Shown here piece by piece: positions 27,784 through 37,276 of a DNA stretch of 64,000 nt. The notes below the pieces were generated by a model. It worked only from the letters and a program-made list of their open reading frames with translations, was not told the origin of the DNA and ran no database searches. This stretch comes from Chondromyces crocatus (GTDB taxonomy: Bacteria; Myxococcota_A; Polyangia; Polyangiales; Polyangiaceae). The translations under genes were made by a program, and so were the position numbers. Numbering within the stretch: position 1 is the stretch's first letter; every line of letters begins with the position of its first letter. The DNA lies in contig NZ_CP012159.1 in NCBI RefSeq assembly GCF_001189295.1, positions 930,001 through 994,000 on the forward strand, read 5' to 3'.

Positions 27784-28132
27784 GTTTCCATCTCGCCAAG
27801 GCAAGGCGAAGTCGCCTCGCGCCCATTGGTGGCCCGCTTGCGTGGTGCATGTGTGAACCAGCTGTCTTGGGGATGGCGCTCCTCTCTCAAGGAGGAGCCA
27901 CAGCCTGCGGGACGACGGGGGCGCAACGAGGCATAGGTTCCACCACGTCCGCCTTCAACTGGAAGGAATTTCGTGTGGATTCTCGAACAGATAGGAATTG
28001 TTAGAGCACTTCCAGGTGCTTTCTGAGCGACATGTAGCCGACCAGGCTCTAAGGGCCAGCCAGATCGACTTCTCCAGCTCACGGCTTGTGCAGCTTGTGC
28101 TCGGCCGAGTCTTGCGTGCTACCATCTGAGCT

Positions 28133-28384
28133 GTGCAGGTTGTGCTCCGCAAGCTCGGCCGTGGATCCCGTGCAGTTGTTGGCCGGCTGGTCCGGGCTCC
28201 AAGAAAGGGCTCGGTCATCGTGATCGAGTTTTCTGACGGGATGCACGAGTACGTGACGACCCCGGTGAAGCGAGTGTTGCGCCTTGCAGGCCGAGAGGTC
28301 TTCTATATCGAGACGGTGAACTCGCGCTACCGTCTTGAAGTCCGTGGACGTGAAGTCGCTCTGGACGGCGCCATGGGCGGTTGA
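28133..28384 (+). CDS. Small conserved-looking protein of unknown function
   Basis: An 83-residue frame starting GTG 28133. It has a basic N-terminal part (VVLRKLGRGSRAVVGRLVRAPRKG) and a beta-rich remainder with IVIEFSDGMHEYVTTPVKRVLRL and VFYIETVNSRYRLEV. The alternation of hydrophobic and charged residues and the compact composition look like a real globular protein, perhaps SH3- or PilZ-like in fold, but no family is recognised. It stands alone between tdk (opposite strand) and a small basic protein gene 85 bp downstream. Confidence 0.6.
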   Translation: MQVVLRKLGRGSRAVVGRLVRAPRKGSVIVIEFSDGMHEYVTTPVKRVLRLAGREVFYIETVNSRYRLEVRGREVALDGAMGG

Positions 28385-28469
28385 AACAACGCTCTAGTCT
28401 TGCGCACGCCGCAGCGATTGGGCACAGTCCGCTCCCGCTTACCAACCAGATCAGGGAGAGCTGCTGACC

Positions 28470-28655
28470 ATGGCCAACGGTGATCGCCGTAAGTCGTTGA
28501 AGATGAGGCGCCGCAAGGCGCAGGCTGCCAAGAAACTACGCGAGAAGCGCGCGAAGTCGTCCAACAAGCCTGCCGAAGAAACGAGCAAGGCCAAGAAGTC
28601 GCGAGCTCCCAAGGCATCGGCTTCTACTCCTGCGCCAGGAACAGCGGCTTCCTGA
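28470..28655 (+). CDS. Small very basic Lys/Ala-rich protein
   Basis: A 61-residue frame with a good start (GGGAGAG about 10 bases before ATG 28470). The first 35 residues are nearly all Lys, Arg, Ala and Ser (RRKSLKMRRRKAQAAKKLRE) and the rest is Ser/Ala/Pro-rich. It would be an intrinsically disordered nucleic-acid-binding peptide. It could also be a chance frame, but start quality and composition favour a gene. Function unknown. Confidence 0.5.
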   Translation: MANGDRRKSLKMRRRKAQAAKKLREKRAKSSNKPAEETSKAKKSRAPKASASTPAPGTAAS

Positions 28656-29389
28656 GTCGCTGATCTCACTTTCAAAGCTGTCTCGACGCCTTCGCGCTCT
28701 CTCAGGCGAACGGCCCGTAACGCTATTCAGCGGCAGGTTGAGAGCCCGAGGAGCTGGAAGCGTCGCGACAGCATTTGAAAGTCGCAGCTGTCTCCTCAAC
28801 AAGAGATAGTCGTCGACGAAGCTCCCTGCTGCGCTTGATACCATTCGGCCGGCTAGCCGACGCCGTTCAATGCAGCGGTGGCGCGCCAACTCCACCCGAC
28901 ATACGCTGGTCTCAGGCCCAGAGTGTCATCACCCTGGGGAGCCCGGTGTAGCGATGATGGTTCCCTGCGACTACGAACCCTAAATTCACAATCAGAATGC
29001 ATGCCAGTGACACCATGCTGGCGTAGTTGCATCCAGTCTCCTCATGGCGAGTGACTCAATGGTGAGCTCGTTGGACCAGGTGGGAGGCGCACTGCCGGCC
29101 GCCGGTTGAACAGCACCGGCCGCTCTCTGCCTCGCGACGCTCGTCAAGATACTCTCGACGTATAAGTGCTGTTGGTCGACGAGGAGGAGCCCCGCTGTCC
29201 TAATGAGTTGAGCTCAGTAAGGGCGGGCCAGTCAGATCAATTTTCGGATTTCAAGGACGGCTCCCGACCTGCTGAGGACAAACTGAGGCGCAAGGTCTTG
29301 CGAGCCTTCGTCAGCCATTGACGGCCGCTCATCGCGCCAACCAGGAACGAGCATGGTTGGCGCAAACCCAGGAAGGTCGAGCCTCTTTA
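28656..29389. other. Intergenic region, nothing recognised
   Basis: About 730 bp without a supported gene. Frames are short and contain no family motif. I looked for tRNA T-loop patterns and for hairpin-plus-T terminators and found none. Confidence 0.5.
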
Positions 29390-30082
29390 TCAGAAGTCTG
29401 CCAAGAGATTGTCGACGCAGTCGGAGAATGCCTTTTGGCAGTCGTCTTCCGCGGGAGCATTGTCGATGCAATCTGCTACCTGCTGAACGCCATTGAGGCT
29501 CAGTGGTTTCATCCGGAAATTGCAGTCCTGCTGGTCGATATCATTGACGCTCTGTCCACAGCTCGTTGCCATTTGCTCGCAGATGTTCGCAATCTCAGGA
29601 GATTCGCAGGTTTCCAAGTAGAGCTCCTCGACGCAGCTCTGGACGGGCTCATAATCACAAGCAAACTGAACGCCAATCCCGGAGAGGCACTGGTAAAACA
29701 GTTCGTTTGCTCCTGGGTTCAGCACGTCGACCCCCCAGAAGCAGATTCGGTAGCCGGGACCCTCAAGGTTCGGCTCGCCATCGCAATCAACTGCAACGTT
29801 GGGGTTCACGTTGAGCTCGCCGCAGTCTGCATCTGTGACGGCAGGGCCAACGGGATCAGCTCCCACACAAACGCCGCCAGCGCCGCCAGCGCCGCCAGCG
29901 CCGCCAGCGCCGCCAGCGCCGCCAGCGCCGCCAGCTCCTCCACTACCTACCGTAGCAGGCCCATTGGAGCTGCTGTTCACGGGGTTGTCCGTGTCTACTC
30001 CTTCCACGATGCATCCGGTGAACAGAGCAACCGAGAGGGAGAAGATGGCGATCTTCGAGGCGTATCGGCTTACTGTAAGCAT
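29390..30082 (-). CDS. Lipoprotein with Ala-Gly-Gly repeat linker
   Basis: A 230-residue lipoprotein: ATG 30082 follows GGAGACG, and the signal peptide ends in the lipobox LFTGC. After a short polar stretch there is a linker of repeated Ala-Gly-Gly, then a Cys-rich domain of 150 residues with about 14 Cys, probably disulfide-linked (for example CVEELYLETCESPEIANICEQ and CQKAFSDCVDNLL). Proteins of this plan are frequent in Polyangiales and sit on the cell envelope; none has a known biochemical role that I can name. It is transcribed away from the ribosomal cluster. Confidence 0.8.
   Translation of the reverse strand: MLTVSRYASKIAIFSLSVALFTGCIVEGVDTDNPVNSSSNGPATVGSGGAGGAGGAGGAGGAGGAGGAGGVCVGADPVGPAVTDADCGELNVNPNVAVDCDGEPNLEGPGYRICFWGVDVLNPGANELFYQCLSGIGVQFACDYEPVQSCVEELYLETCESPEIANICEQMATSCGQSVNDIDQQDCNFRMKPLSLNGVQQVADCIDNAPAEDDCQKAFSDCVDNLLADF
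29873..29935 (-). repeat. Seven perfect 9-bp repeats inside the lipoprotein gene
   Basis: Seven exact copies of GCCGCCAGC (plus strand), each coding Ala-Gly-Gly on the minus strand. The unit is in frame, so copy-number change would only lengthen or shorten the linker. Confidence 0.95.
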
Positions 30083-30112
30083 GGTTCGAGCGTCTCCTCT
30101 GTGGACTGACAC

Positions 30113-30734
30113 CTTGGACTACTAGCCGATTGCTCGCAACTTCAAGATCCCGTAGTTTCCGTGCTCGGTGGCTTAAGTTCAGGCTCAACCGAGGCGTGGG
30201 ACGGTCGTAGTTGGACGGATTACGATGTCAGCGAAAACGATCTCTGCGCTCTCGTGGTCCGTCGCGTTGCCGCAACACGGTTGGTGGCGCTCCATATGTG
30301 AGGAGGATGGTGTAAGATGGTCTTGAAACACTTCCTCCAAGGTGGAAGCGACGCATCACCGTCAGTGAGACCTCAGCGATCCAACGTCCTCGGCTTTTTC
30401 GAGCTCCGATCAAAGACCAGCGAGATCCGCTTGCGTTCTCCGTGGGCCCTTGGTATGTAGCGCGTCCCCTTCCCGGGGAGGCTGCGTAGTAGTAGTCTCC
30501 CTTGTGAAAGCCGTAACGGCATCTCGATCTTGTCTCCGCCTTGTTCGGCCGACATGGGAGTCCCCCGGTCGACGCGACAAGGGTAAGCGTCACCTGAGCT
30601 CATGTAGCGAGGGGGCGCCGGAACAGGACCGGAGGTGAACGACGGTTGTATCCGATCCCATGGGAAGGCCATGGGATCGACGCCGGTTCGGAGAAAGACT
30701 CCGCATTCCCGGCCTCGTCGAGAGGTGTCTCGAA
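30113..30734. other. Leader region upstream of the ribosomal cluster
   Basis: About 620 bp between the divergent lipoprotein gene and rplV. No rpsS or other S10-operon gene can be read here in any frame. It must hold the promoter and probably a long leader for the ribosomal superoperon. Short frames on both strands show no motifs. No precise promoter can be pointed out. Confidence 0.5.
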
Positions 30735-31073
30735 ATGGTAAGCAAAGCCAGTGCGAGGTTCTCGCGGATCGCGCCGCGCAAAGCGCGGATGATCGCGGAT
30801 CTCGTCCGCGGTCGTGATGCGGCCGAAGCCATCCAACTCCTCTCCTTCACTCAGAAGAGTGGCGCTCCGATCTTGCGAAAGATCATCGAGAGCGCAGTCG
30901 CAAATGCTCGGCAAGGCGGTGCCGATGTCGATTCGCTCTTTGTCAGCAAAGCTGCGGTTGACAAGGCGCCGAATAAATTCAACCGGCGGTGGCGGCCTCG
31001 CGCCATGGGCCGAGCGACACGTGTCACGAAAGGCGTGTCGCACATCGTCATCGAGCTCAGCGAACGAAAGTAG
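30735..31073 (+). CDS. rplV: 50S ribosomal protein L22
   Basis: L22 lines the peptide exit tunnel. The 112-residue protein has the family start [25 protein letters not shown], the central AVANARQG, and the C-terminal hairpin [31 protein letters not shown] 30735 follows AGAGGTG; the frame is open further upstream but that part does not fit the family. It is the first gene of the cluster here, whereas it normally follows rpsS. Confidence 0.95.
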   Translation: MVSKASARFSRIAPRKARMIADLVRGRDAAEAIQLLSFTQKSGAPILRKIIESAVANARQGGADVDSLFVSKAAVDKAPNKFNRRWRPRAMGRATRVTKGVSHIVIELSERK

Positions 31074-31087
31074 AGGAGTGGCCGCAC

Positions 31088-31780
31088 ATGGGACAGAAGA
31101 CCCACCCGTATGGCTTCCGCGTCGGTGTAATCAAGACGTGGAGTAGCAAGTGGTACGAAGACGGCTCGGCATATACGAAATGGCTTCACCAAGACATTCG
31201 TATCAAGCGAGCCATCAAGCACTATCTCTACAACGCCAACATTGCCGGCGTTGAGATTGAGCGCGCGGCCAACAGGGCGAAAGTCGTCGTGTTCACGGCT
31301 CGTCCAGGGATGGTGATTGGCAAGGGCGGAAAAGGGATAGAGACGCTGAAGGGCGGCAATATCGGGACCGCCGCCAAAGGCGAGAGCCTATTCCCGGGCG
31401 TGACCTCATTCACGGACAACGAGGTCTTCATCGATGTCCAAGAGGTCCGAAAGGCCGAAACGAACGCACAGCTGGTGGCGGAGAACATCGCAACCCAGCT
31501 CGAGCGACGGATCGCATTTCGGCGCGCCATGAAGAAGGCCGTTTCCACGGCGATGAAGTTTGGAGCCAAAGGAATCCGCGTCCGCTGCGCAGGCCGTCTA
31601 GGCGGCAGCGAGATGAGCCGTGTCGAGACGTACCGCGAAGGGCGAGTTCCTCTTCACACGCTGCGTGCGGACATCGAGTTCGGCCTCGCCGAGGCGAAGA
31701 CGAAGGTCGGGATCATCGGCGTGAAGGTCTGGATCTTCAAGGGCGAGGTCCTCCAGCGTAAGGCGCGCAGGATTCAGTAG
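31088..31780 (+). CDS. rpsC: 30S ribosomal protein S3
   Basis: S3 helps form the mRNA entry channel. The 230-residue protein begins [20 protein letters not shown], has the KH-type [14 protein letters not shown] and the C-terminal [16 protein letters not shown] and [11 protein letters not shown] roughly 10-residue insert ([20 protein letters not shown]) follows the KH motif and is not usual in S3. It starts 14 bp after rplV. Confidence 0.95.
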   Translation: MGQKTHPYGFRVGVIKTWSSKWYEDGSAYTKWLHQDIRIKRAIKHYLYNANIAGVEIERAANRAKVVVFTARPGMVIGKGGKGIETLKGGNIGTAAKGESLFPGVTSFTDNEVFIDVQEVRKAETNAQLVAENIATQLERRIAFRRAMKKAVSTAMKFGAKGIRVRCAGRLGGSEMSRVETYREGRVPLHTLRADIEFGLAEAKTKVGIIGVKVWIFKGEVLQRKARRIQ

Positions 31781-31792
31781 AAAGAACGCGAA

Positions 31793-32206
31793 ATGCTATC
31801 TCCCAAGAGAACCAAGTTTCGCAAGATGCAGAAGGGGCGTGTGCGTGGCATCGCCCATGTCGGGAGTGACGTGTCGTTCGGCGATTTTGGGCTCCAGGCC
31901 CTCGCGCCGGCGCGCATCACTGCTCGGCAGATTGAGGCGGCACGTATGGCAATCCAGCGCCACGTGAAGCGCGCCGGGAAGCTCTGGATCCGCGTCTTTC
32001 CTGATCACCCTGTGACAAAGAAGCCGCTCGAGGTCCGAATGGGTGGGGGAAAGGGTGCGCCCGAGGAATGGTGCGCGCTCATCAAGCCAGGGCGGATCAT
32101 GTACGAGATCAGTGGCGTTGCCGAGGACGTGGCCAGAGAGGCATTCCGGCTCGCTTCGCACAAGCTCCCGATGGACTGCAAATTTCTAGTCCGCGGCCTC
32201 CAGTGA
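31793..32206 (+). CDS. rplP: 50S ribosomal protein L16
   Basis: L16 sits near the A site and helps position tRNA. The 137-residue sequence is typical: [60 protein letters not shown] and [12 protein letters not shown]. It lies 12 bp after rpsC and 8 bp before rpmC. Confidence 0.96.
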   Translation: MLSPKRTKFRKMQKGRVRGIAHVGSDVSFGDFGLQALAPARITARQIEAARMAIQRHVKRAGKLWIRVFPDHPVTKKPLEVRMGGGKGAPEEWCALIKPGRIMYEISGVAEDVAREAFRLASHKLPMDCKFLVRGLQ

Positions 32207-32214
32207 GGTGAGTG

Positions 32215-32442
32215 ATGAAGGCCAAAGATTTGCGTGAGCGCACCACGGAGCATCTGGTCGAGCTGGAAAGAACGCTTGCGGGCGAGGTCTTTCAATCTCG
32301 GTTCAAGAATTTCACCAATCGTCTGAACGACACGGCGAGCATTCGAAAGGCTCGCCGCGATCTGGCACGGGTGAAGACGATTCTCACTGAACGCGCTGGC
32401 ATCAGTGAAGGTCAGACTCAAGCAGCGGAAGATAAGGCGTAG
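32215..32442 (+). CDS. rpmC: 50S ribosomal protein L29
   Basis: L29, a small helical protein at the exit tunnel that helps dock trigger factor and SRP. The 75-residue frame has MKAKDLRERTTEHLVELERTL and the family's RKARRDLARVKTILTER. ATG 32215 is preferred over the adjoining GTG 32212. The gene lies 2 bp before rpsQ. Confidence 0.93.
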   Translation: MKAKDLRERTTEHLVELERTLAGEVFQSRFKNFTNRLNDTASIRKARRDLARVKTILTERAGISEGQTQAAEDKA

Positions 32443-32444
32443 TC

Positions 32445-32840
32445 ATGGCCAAGAAGAGTGAGACCAAGCAAGGATCACCCAAGGCGGAAACGACCGCCGT
32501 GGCTGATGGCCAGAAGAATCTCGCGCCTGCTCAGCCCGGAACCACGGAGAATTCTGCCTCCGGGCCGAGCGATGTCGCGAAATCGCACGGTTTCCGACGC
32601 AAGCTCATTGGTCGCGTGACCAGCAGCAAGATGCAGAAGACGGTGGTCGTCGAGGTCGTACGAAACGCTCTCGACCCCGTCTACAAGAAGTACGTGCGGC
32701 AGCGCGAGCGTTACAAGGCCCATGATGAGCAGGGTCAATACAAGGTAGGAGATCGAGTCGAAATCACAGAGCATCGCCCGATCTCGCGAGAGAAGCGCTG
32801 GCTGGTGACGAAGCTGATTGCTCGACCGGTGGAGGAGTAA
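32445..32840 (+). CDS. rpsQ: 30S ribosomal protein S17 with N-terminal extension
   Basis: S17 binds 16S rRNA early in 30S assembly. The core, from about residue 48, is standard: [54 protein letters not shown]. The protein has 131 residues instead of about 85. The extra 47 N-terminal residues are polar and low-complexity ([20 protein letters not shown]) and probably disordered. The start is set by tight spacing (2 bp) after rpmC. Confidence 0.94.
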   Translation: MAKKSETKQGSPKAETTAVADGQKNLAPAQPGTTENSASGPSDVAKSHGFRRKLIGRVTSSKMQKTVVVEVVRNALDPVYKKYVRQRERYKAHDEQGQYKVGDRVEITEHRPISREKRWLVTKLIARPVEE

Positions 32841-32845
32841 CAGCA

Positions 32846-33214
32846 ATGATTCAGGTCTCTACCCATCTCGAGGTTGCTGATAACTCGGGTGCACGGGTCG
32901 TCAAGTGCATCAAGGTCCTCGGTGGCTCTCGACGAAAGTATGCCGCGCTCGGAGACGTGATCGTCGTCTCGATCAAAGAGGCGATGCCAGGAACCAAGGT
33001 CAAGAAAGGCGACACTGCGCGTGCAGTGGTCGTCCGTACGGCCCGTGAGTACCTGCGATCAGACGGCAGCTACATCAAGTTCGATACGAACAGCGCCGTA
33101 CTGATCAACAAAGAAAAAGAGCCGATTGGGACCCGAATCTTCGGGCCAGTTGCTCGTGAACTTCGTGCGAAGAAGTTCATGAAGATCATTTCGCTTGCGC
33201 CGGAGGTGCTGTGA
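32846..33214 (+). CDS. rplN: 50S ribosomal protein L14
   Basis: L14 lies at the subunit interface. The 122-residue protein is fully typical: [53 protein letters not shown] and [13 protein letters not shown]. Its stop overlaps the ATG of rplX (TGATG arrangement), pointing to translational coupling. Confidence 0.97.
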   Translation: MIQVSTHLEVADNSGARVVKCIKVLGGSRRKYAALGDVIVVSIKEAMPGTKVKKGDTARAVVVRTAREYLRSDGSYIKFDTNSAVLINKEKEPIGTRIFGPVARELRAKKFMKIISLAPEVL

Positions 33215-33531
33215 TGCAGCGACTCAAAGTGGGCGATTTGGTCCAGGTCATCAGTGGTAAGGACCGAGGCAAGCAGGGCAGAATTGTCCGCTTGCTCCTT
33301 GATGACAACAAAGCTGTCGTCGAGGGAGTCAACATGGTGACTCGCCATCAGCGTCCCAGCCCTCAGAATCAGGAGGGGGGAAAGGTCACCAAGGAAGCTG
33401 CGATCCACGTGTGCAAGCTGATGCCGGTCGATCCTGCCACTGGGAAGCCGACCCGTGTCAAGATCCGTGTGGCTGACGACGGTAAACCCCAAAGAGTCGC
33501 GAAGAGCGGCTCCGCAATCACTCAAGGCTGA
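33214..33531 (+). CDS. rplX: 50S ribosomal protein L24
   Basis: L24 starts 50S assembly. It has 105 residues with the KOW motif near the start (LKVGDLVQVISGKDRGKQGR) and EGVNMVTRHQRPSPQNQEGG. ATG 33214 is the last base of the rplN stop; an adjoining GTG 33211 is possible. Confidence 0.95.
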   Translation: MQRLKVGDLVQVISGKDRGKQGRIVRLLLDDNKAVVEGVNMVTRHQRPSPQNQEGGKVTKEAAIHVCKLMPVDPATGKPTRVKIRVADDGKPQRVAKSGSAITQG

Positions 33532-33534
33532 GCC

Positions 33535-34263
33535 ATGGCTGACAAGAAGGACAAGACGTCGAAGGACGCGAAAGCCAAAGAGAAAGCCAGGGCGCAGACC
33601 CAGTCGTCGAAAGGTGCTCAAGCAAAGTCCCAGGCAACTGGGAAGTCGCGCGAGCGGAGCGCAGGCAGCGCGAATGTCGACGTCGCTGGAGCGACTGGAG
33701 GGCGGGAGCTGCCGGAAGGATACGTTCCGCGCCTACGGCAGCACTATCGGCAGAGCGTGGTTCCGGCTCTCTCGAAACGATTCGGCTACGCGAACCCGAT
33801 GATGGTTCCGCGTCTCGAGAAGGTCGTTTTGAACATGGGGTTGGGGTCTGCCGTGCAGAACCCCAAGGTCATTGATTCGGCCGTTGAGGACCTTCGCGCA
33901 GTATCCGGCCAGAAGCCGGTTGTGACGAGAGCGCGGAAGTCGATCGCTACATTCAAGTTGAGAGAGAATCTACCGATCGGTGTAATGGTCACTCTCCGTG
34001 CCGAACGGATGTGGGAGTTCATTGATCGTCTCATCGCTTTCTCGTTGCCTCGTGTGCGCGACTTCAAGGGCGTGAGCCCGAAGGGGTTTGACGGAAAAGG
34101 CAACTTCACGATGGGTTTGCGAGAGCAAATCATTTTTCCGGAGATCGACTACGACAAGATCGATGTCGTGAAGGGAATGAATATTTCCTTTGTCACGACT
34201 GCTCGGACCGATGAAGAGGGACGGGCGTTGCTCACCGAACTCGGGATCCCGTTCAGGCACTGA
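33535..34263 (+). CDS. rplE: 50S ribosomal protein L5 with N-terminal extension
   Basis: L5 binds 5S rRNA. The core from about residue 62 is standard: [67 protein letters not shown] and [15 protein letters not shown]. The protein has 242 residues against about 180. The first 60 are Lys/Ala/Gln/Ser-rich ([18 protein letters not shown]) and should be disordered and rRNA-binding. The start is fixed by the 3-bp spacing after rplX. Confidence 0.95.
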   Translation: MADKKDKTSKDAKAKEKARAQTQSSKGAQAKSQATGKSRERSAGSANVDVAGATGGRELPEGYVPRLRQHYRQSVVPALSKRFGYANPMMVPRLEKVVLNMGLGSAVQNPKVIDSAVEDLRAVSGQKPVVTRARKSIATFKLRENLPIGVMVTLRAERMWEFIDRLIAFSLPRVRDFKGVSPKGFDGKGNFTMGLREQIIFPEIDYDKIDVVKGMNISFVTTARTDEEGRALLTELGIPFRH

Positions 34264-34278
34264 CAAGGACTTTCGACG

Positions 34279-34464
34279 ATGGCCCGTGCAAAAGAATTCG
34301 CGAAGCTGAACCGTCCGCCGAAGTTCGCGGTCCGGCACCGAAATCGCTGCAAGGTGTGTGGGCGTTCGCGCGCCTACTACCGAGACTTCGAACTTTGTCG
34401 TGTTTGCTTGCGGCTCTTCGCGTTGCGCGGGGAGCTCCCGGGCGTAATCAAGGCCAGCTGGTGA
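34279..34464 (+). CDS. rpsN: 30S ribosomal protein S14, zinc type
   Basis: Short 61-residue S14 with a zinc ribbon: [20 protein letters not shown]. This is the type that keeps its zinc ligands, in contrast to the long zinc-free form. Typical C-terminus [13 protein letters not shown]. It lies between rplE and rpsH as in the standard spc operon. Confidence 0.96.
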   Translation: MARAKEFAKLNRPPKFAVRHRNRCKVCGRSRAYYRDFELCRVCLRLFALRGELPGVIKASW

Positions 34465-34468
34465 TCCC

Positions 34469-34864
34469 ATGATGACCGATCCCATCGCCGACATGCTGAC
34501 CAGAATCCGTAACGCGGCACTCGCACGCCATGACCGTACGGATGTCCCCGCGAGTCGGATGAAGGCAGCAGTGGCAAACATTCTCAAGTCTGAAGGTTTC
34601 ATCGCAGACGTCCGAGAGACGGAAGGCGACGGCCCGAAGAAGTTGACCATTGTTTTGAAGTATGGCCGCGATCGTCAGTCGGCAATTGATGGCGTCAAGC
34701 GGATTTCTCGCCCCGGACGACGGGTTTACGTCCGTCACGACGGCATCCCGCGTGTACGCAGCGGTCTTGGTATCTCCATCCTGAGCACGTCTCACGGCAT
34801 CATGAGTGACCGCGAGGCGCGTCGGATGAAGATCGGTGGCGAGCTCCTCTGTGAGGTGTGGTGA
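34469..34864 (+). CDS. rpsH: 30S ribosomal protein S8
   Basis: S8 is a primary 16S rRNA binder and in many bacteria the spc-operon autoregulator. The 131-residue sequence is standard: MMTDPIADMLTRIRNA, IPRVRSGLGISILSTSHGIMSDREAR and GGELLCEVW. The stop overlaps the rplF ATG (TGATG). Confidence 0.97.
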   Translation: MMTDPIADMLTRIRNAALARHDRTDVPASRMKAAVANILKSEGFIADVRETEGDGPKKLTIVLKYGRDRQSAIDGVKRISRPGRRVYVRHDGIPRVRSGLGISILSTSHGIMSDREARRMKIGGELLCEVW

Positions 34865-35472
34865 TGAGCGCCCAAGTTTCGGACGGCAACGAGCCGAACA
34901 AAGTCGGGGTGAAGACCTCTCGCGTAGGAAAGCGCCCCGTGGAGCTCCCGAAAGGAGTCTCCGCGACCATCTCGGGTCAGAAAATCGAGGTCAAGGGTCC
35001 GAAGGGACAGCTGGCCCGACCGATTGCTCCGACGGTCAATATCAAGCTCGAGGCAGGTAAACTGCTCATTGCTTCAGATGCATCGGGACGCGATGCATCT
35101 CGGCTGCAGGGACTCATGCGAGCACTGGTGGCTGGCATGGTGAAGGGCGTTGCCGACGGCTACGAACGCATCCTGGAGCTGAAGGGCACCGGGTACCGTG
35201 TCGAACAGAAGGGGACGACTCTCACCTTCGCTCTCGGGTACTCCCATCCCGTCGTCTTCGACGTGCCAAAAGGCCTGACGGCGTCGATTCCAGGCGACTC
35301 CAAGGGCACGGTCCTCGTCCTTCAAGGGGCGGACAAAGAGCTGATCGGACAAACTGCCGCCAAGATCCGAGGGTTCCGACCCCCGGAGCCCTACGGTGGA
35401 AAGGGAGTCCGCTACCGTGGTGAGCGCGTTCGTGAGAAGGCGGGCAAGGCCGGCAAGGGCGGGAAGAAGTAG
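34864..35472 (+). CDS. rplF: 50S ribosomal protein L6
   Basis: L6 sits near the factor-binding site. Of 202 residues, the core starts at [20 protein letters not shown] and ends with the family's [24 protein letters not shown]. About 20 extra residues precede the core. ATG 34864 overlaps the rpsH stop; two in-frame GTGs lie just upstream. Confidence 0.95.
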   Translation: MSAQVSDGNEPNKVGVKTSRVGKRPVELPKGVSATISGQKIEVKGPKGQLARPIAPTVNIKLEAGKLLIASDASGRDASRLQGLMRALVAGMVKGVADGYERILELKGTGYRVEQKGTTLTFALGYSHPVVFDVPKGLTASIPGDSKGTVLVLQGADKELIGQTAAKIRGFRPPEPYGGKGVRYRGERVREKAGKAGKGGKK

Positions 35473-35474
35473 CC

Positions 35475-35837
35475 ATGGGTATGAGGATTGTCGGTAGAGA
35501 GCGCCGCAAGCTCCGGATTCGAAAGCACGTGCGCGGCGTTCCGGAGAGACCGCGCATGAGCGTGTTTCGGAGCGCAAAACACATCTACGCCCAAGTCATC
35601 GATGATTCGTCAGGTCGGACGCTTGCCTGCGCTTCGACCCTCTCGAAGGAAGTCGAGGGATCTTCGAACGATGAAGGTGGCAAGGTCGCGGCAGCGAGAA
35701 AAGTCGGGGAGCTGATTGCTCGGATCTGCAAAGACCGAGACATCCGTCGCGTCGTCTTCGATCGTAATGGGTACTTGTACCACGGTCGCGTGCGAGCGCT
35801 GGCCGAGGCCGCTCGTGAGGCTGGACTCGATTTCTGA
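35475..35837 (+). CDS. rplR: 50S ribosomal protein L18
   Basis: L18 binds 5S rRNA with L5. The 120-residue protein has [38 protein letters not shown] and the C-terminal [20 protein letters not shown]. It lies 2 bp after rplF; 50 bp separate it from rpsE, the largest gap in this part of the cluster. Confidence 0.96.
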   Translation: MGMRIVGRERRKLRIRKHVRGVPERPRMSVFRSAKHIYAQVIDDSSGRTLACASTLSKEVEGSSNDEGGKVAAARKVGELIARICKDRDIRRVVFDRNGYLYHGRVRALAEAAREAGLDF

Positions 35838-35887
35838 GTAACGCTGGCTCCATCGTGCCAGTGACTTGAGAGTTTGCAGAGGGCGTT

Positions 35888-36484
35888 ATGGCGTTCGATC
35901 AGGTCGACGAAGAGAAGCTCAAAGAGCGAGTCATCCATATCAACCGTGTCGCTAAAGTGGTGAAGGGTGGCCGCCGCTTCAGCTTTTCGGCTCTGGTGGT
36001 CGTGGGCGATGAGGCCGGCCACGTAGGGGTTGGTCTCGGGAAAGCGAACGAGGTGCCCGAAGCCATCCGCAAAGGAAACGATCAGGCCCGCAAGAACCTG
36101 TTTCGCGTCCCTCTGGATGGCGCCACGATTCCCCACGAGAGTCAGGGTCACATCGGCGCAGGGCAGGTGCTCCTGAAGCCGGCGAGCCCTGGGACCGGCG
36201 TTATCGCAGGTGGAGCTGTGCGAGCGGTGGTTGAATCCGCTGGCATTCACGATGTTCTCTCCAAGTCCCTGGGTTCCACGAACCCTCACAACGTCGTCCA
36301 CGCAACCGTGGCAGCCTTGAAGGGATTGCGAGCGCCTGAGGTGATCGCGAACCGGCGTTCAATGGCCACCGATGATCTCGGCTGGCAGCGTAAGGGAGGG
36401 GGAATTACTGGCCGGAAGCGGCTCAGTTCGGTTCCCAAAGCCCCCGATGGTTCGACAACCGGCACTGAAGGGAGTGGAACATGA
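35888..36484 (+). CDS. rpsE: 30S ribosomal protein S5
   Basis: S5 helps decoding fidelity and mRNA unwinding. The core is typical: [60 protein letters not shown] and [19 protein letters not shown]. The C-terminus is about 25 residues longer than in E. coli and is Ser/Gly/Thr-rich. A 4-base overlap joins it to rpmD. Confidence 0.96.
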   Translation: MAFDQVDEEKLKERVIHINRVAKVVKGGRRFSFSALVVVGDEAGHVGVGLGKANEVPEAIRKGNDQARKNLFRVPLDGATIPHESQGHIGAGQVLLKPASPGTGVIAGGAVRAVVESAGIHDVLSKSLGSTNPHNVVHATVAALKGLRAPEVIANRRSMATDDLGWQRKGGGITGRKRLSSVPKAPDGSTTGTEGSGT

Positions 36485-36678
36485 GCTCCAAACTTCGGGT
36501 TCGTCAGCGTGCTAGTGTCATTGGCCGACCGGAGCCCGTGCGGCGAGTCATCAAGGGATTGGGTCTGCGTGGTCCTGGTTCCTCAGTTGAAGTCGCCAAT
36601 ACCCCCTCATTCAGGGGTATGATCAAAAAAGTACTGCACCTGGTCGTTGTTGAAGAGGTCAACGAGACCGCAAGTTGA
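36481..36678 (+). CDS. rpmD: 50S ribosomal protein L30
   Basis: Small 65-residue L30: [40 protein letters not shown] and [15 protein letters not shown] overlaps the rpsE stop (ATGA). A 57-bp gap precedes rplO. Confidence 0.93.
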   Translation: MSSKLRVRQRASVIGRPEPVRRVIKGLGLRGPGSSVEVANTPSFRGMIKKVLHLVVVEEVNETAS

Positions 36679-36735
36679 ACGCTGTAGCGTTGCGACTCGA
36701 ACGTGGCCTCGTGACGACAGAGTAGAGTAACTACC

Positions 36736-37230
36736 ATGGACATTCTAGCAAAGCTCCAGCCTCCCATTGGTGCAGTCCGAAAGAAGACGCGTGTCGGTCG
36801 CGGCCCGGGTTCCGGACTTGGAAAGACGGCCGGCAGAGGGCAAAAGGGCCAGAAGGCTCGCTCGACCGGCAACATCGGAAAGAAGCACTTCCAAGGTGGG
36901 CAGACTCCCATTCAGCGACGGTTGCCAAAGCGAGGATTTCGCAATCCTTTCGGCGACATTGTTGCCACGTTGAATGTGGGTGCGCTCGAAGTCTTTAACG
37001 ATGGCGACCACGTGGACCTGGCCTCGCTGCGCCAGAAGCGACTGATTCGCGGTCGCTTCGATGCCGTCAAAGTCCTTGGAAACGGGGATTTGACCAAGCG
37101 GCTCACCGTGAGCGCACATCAATTCTCCCGTAGTGCGCTGTCGAAGATTGAAGCCGCTGGAGGCAAAGCCGTTCCGGTTGCGCGAATCGCTTCGGATGCA
37201 GCTTCAACAGAAGCATCCGCATCCGTGTAA
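36736..37230 (+). CDS. rplO: 50S ribosomal protein L15
   Basis: L15 stabilises 23S rRNA late in 50S assembly. The 164-residue protein has the basic Gly-rich front KKTRVGRGPGSGLGKTAGRG with QKGQKARS, FQGGQTPIQRRLPKRGF, and the C-terminal VSAHQFSRSALSKIEAAGGK. A short Ala/Ser tail follows. It precedes secY by 46 bp, the classic order. Confidence 0.96.
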   Translation: MDILAKLQPPIGAVRKKTRVGRGPGSGLGKTAGRGQKGQKARSTGNIGKKHFQGGQTPIQRRLPKRGFRNPFGDIVATLNVGALEVFNDGDHVDLASLRQKRLIRGRFDAVKVLGNGDLTKRLTVSAHQFSRSALSKIEAAGGKAVPVARIASDAASTEASASV

Positions 37231-37276
37231 TTGTCACGTCCAGTAACACCACTTCCCCCCTAGGCCTGCGTCCATC

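Noticed and set aside
28656-29389. tRNA gene in the intergenic region
   Set aside because: No T-loop consensus with matching acceptor stem could be found.
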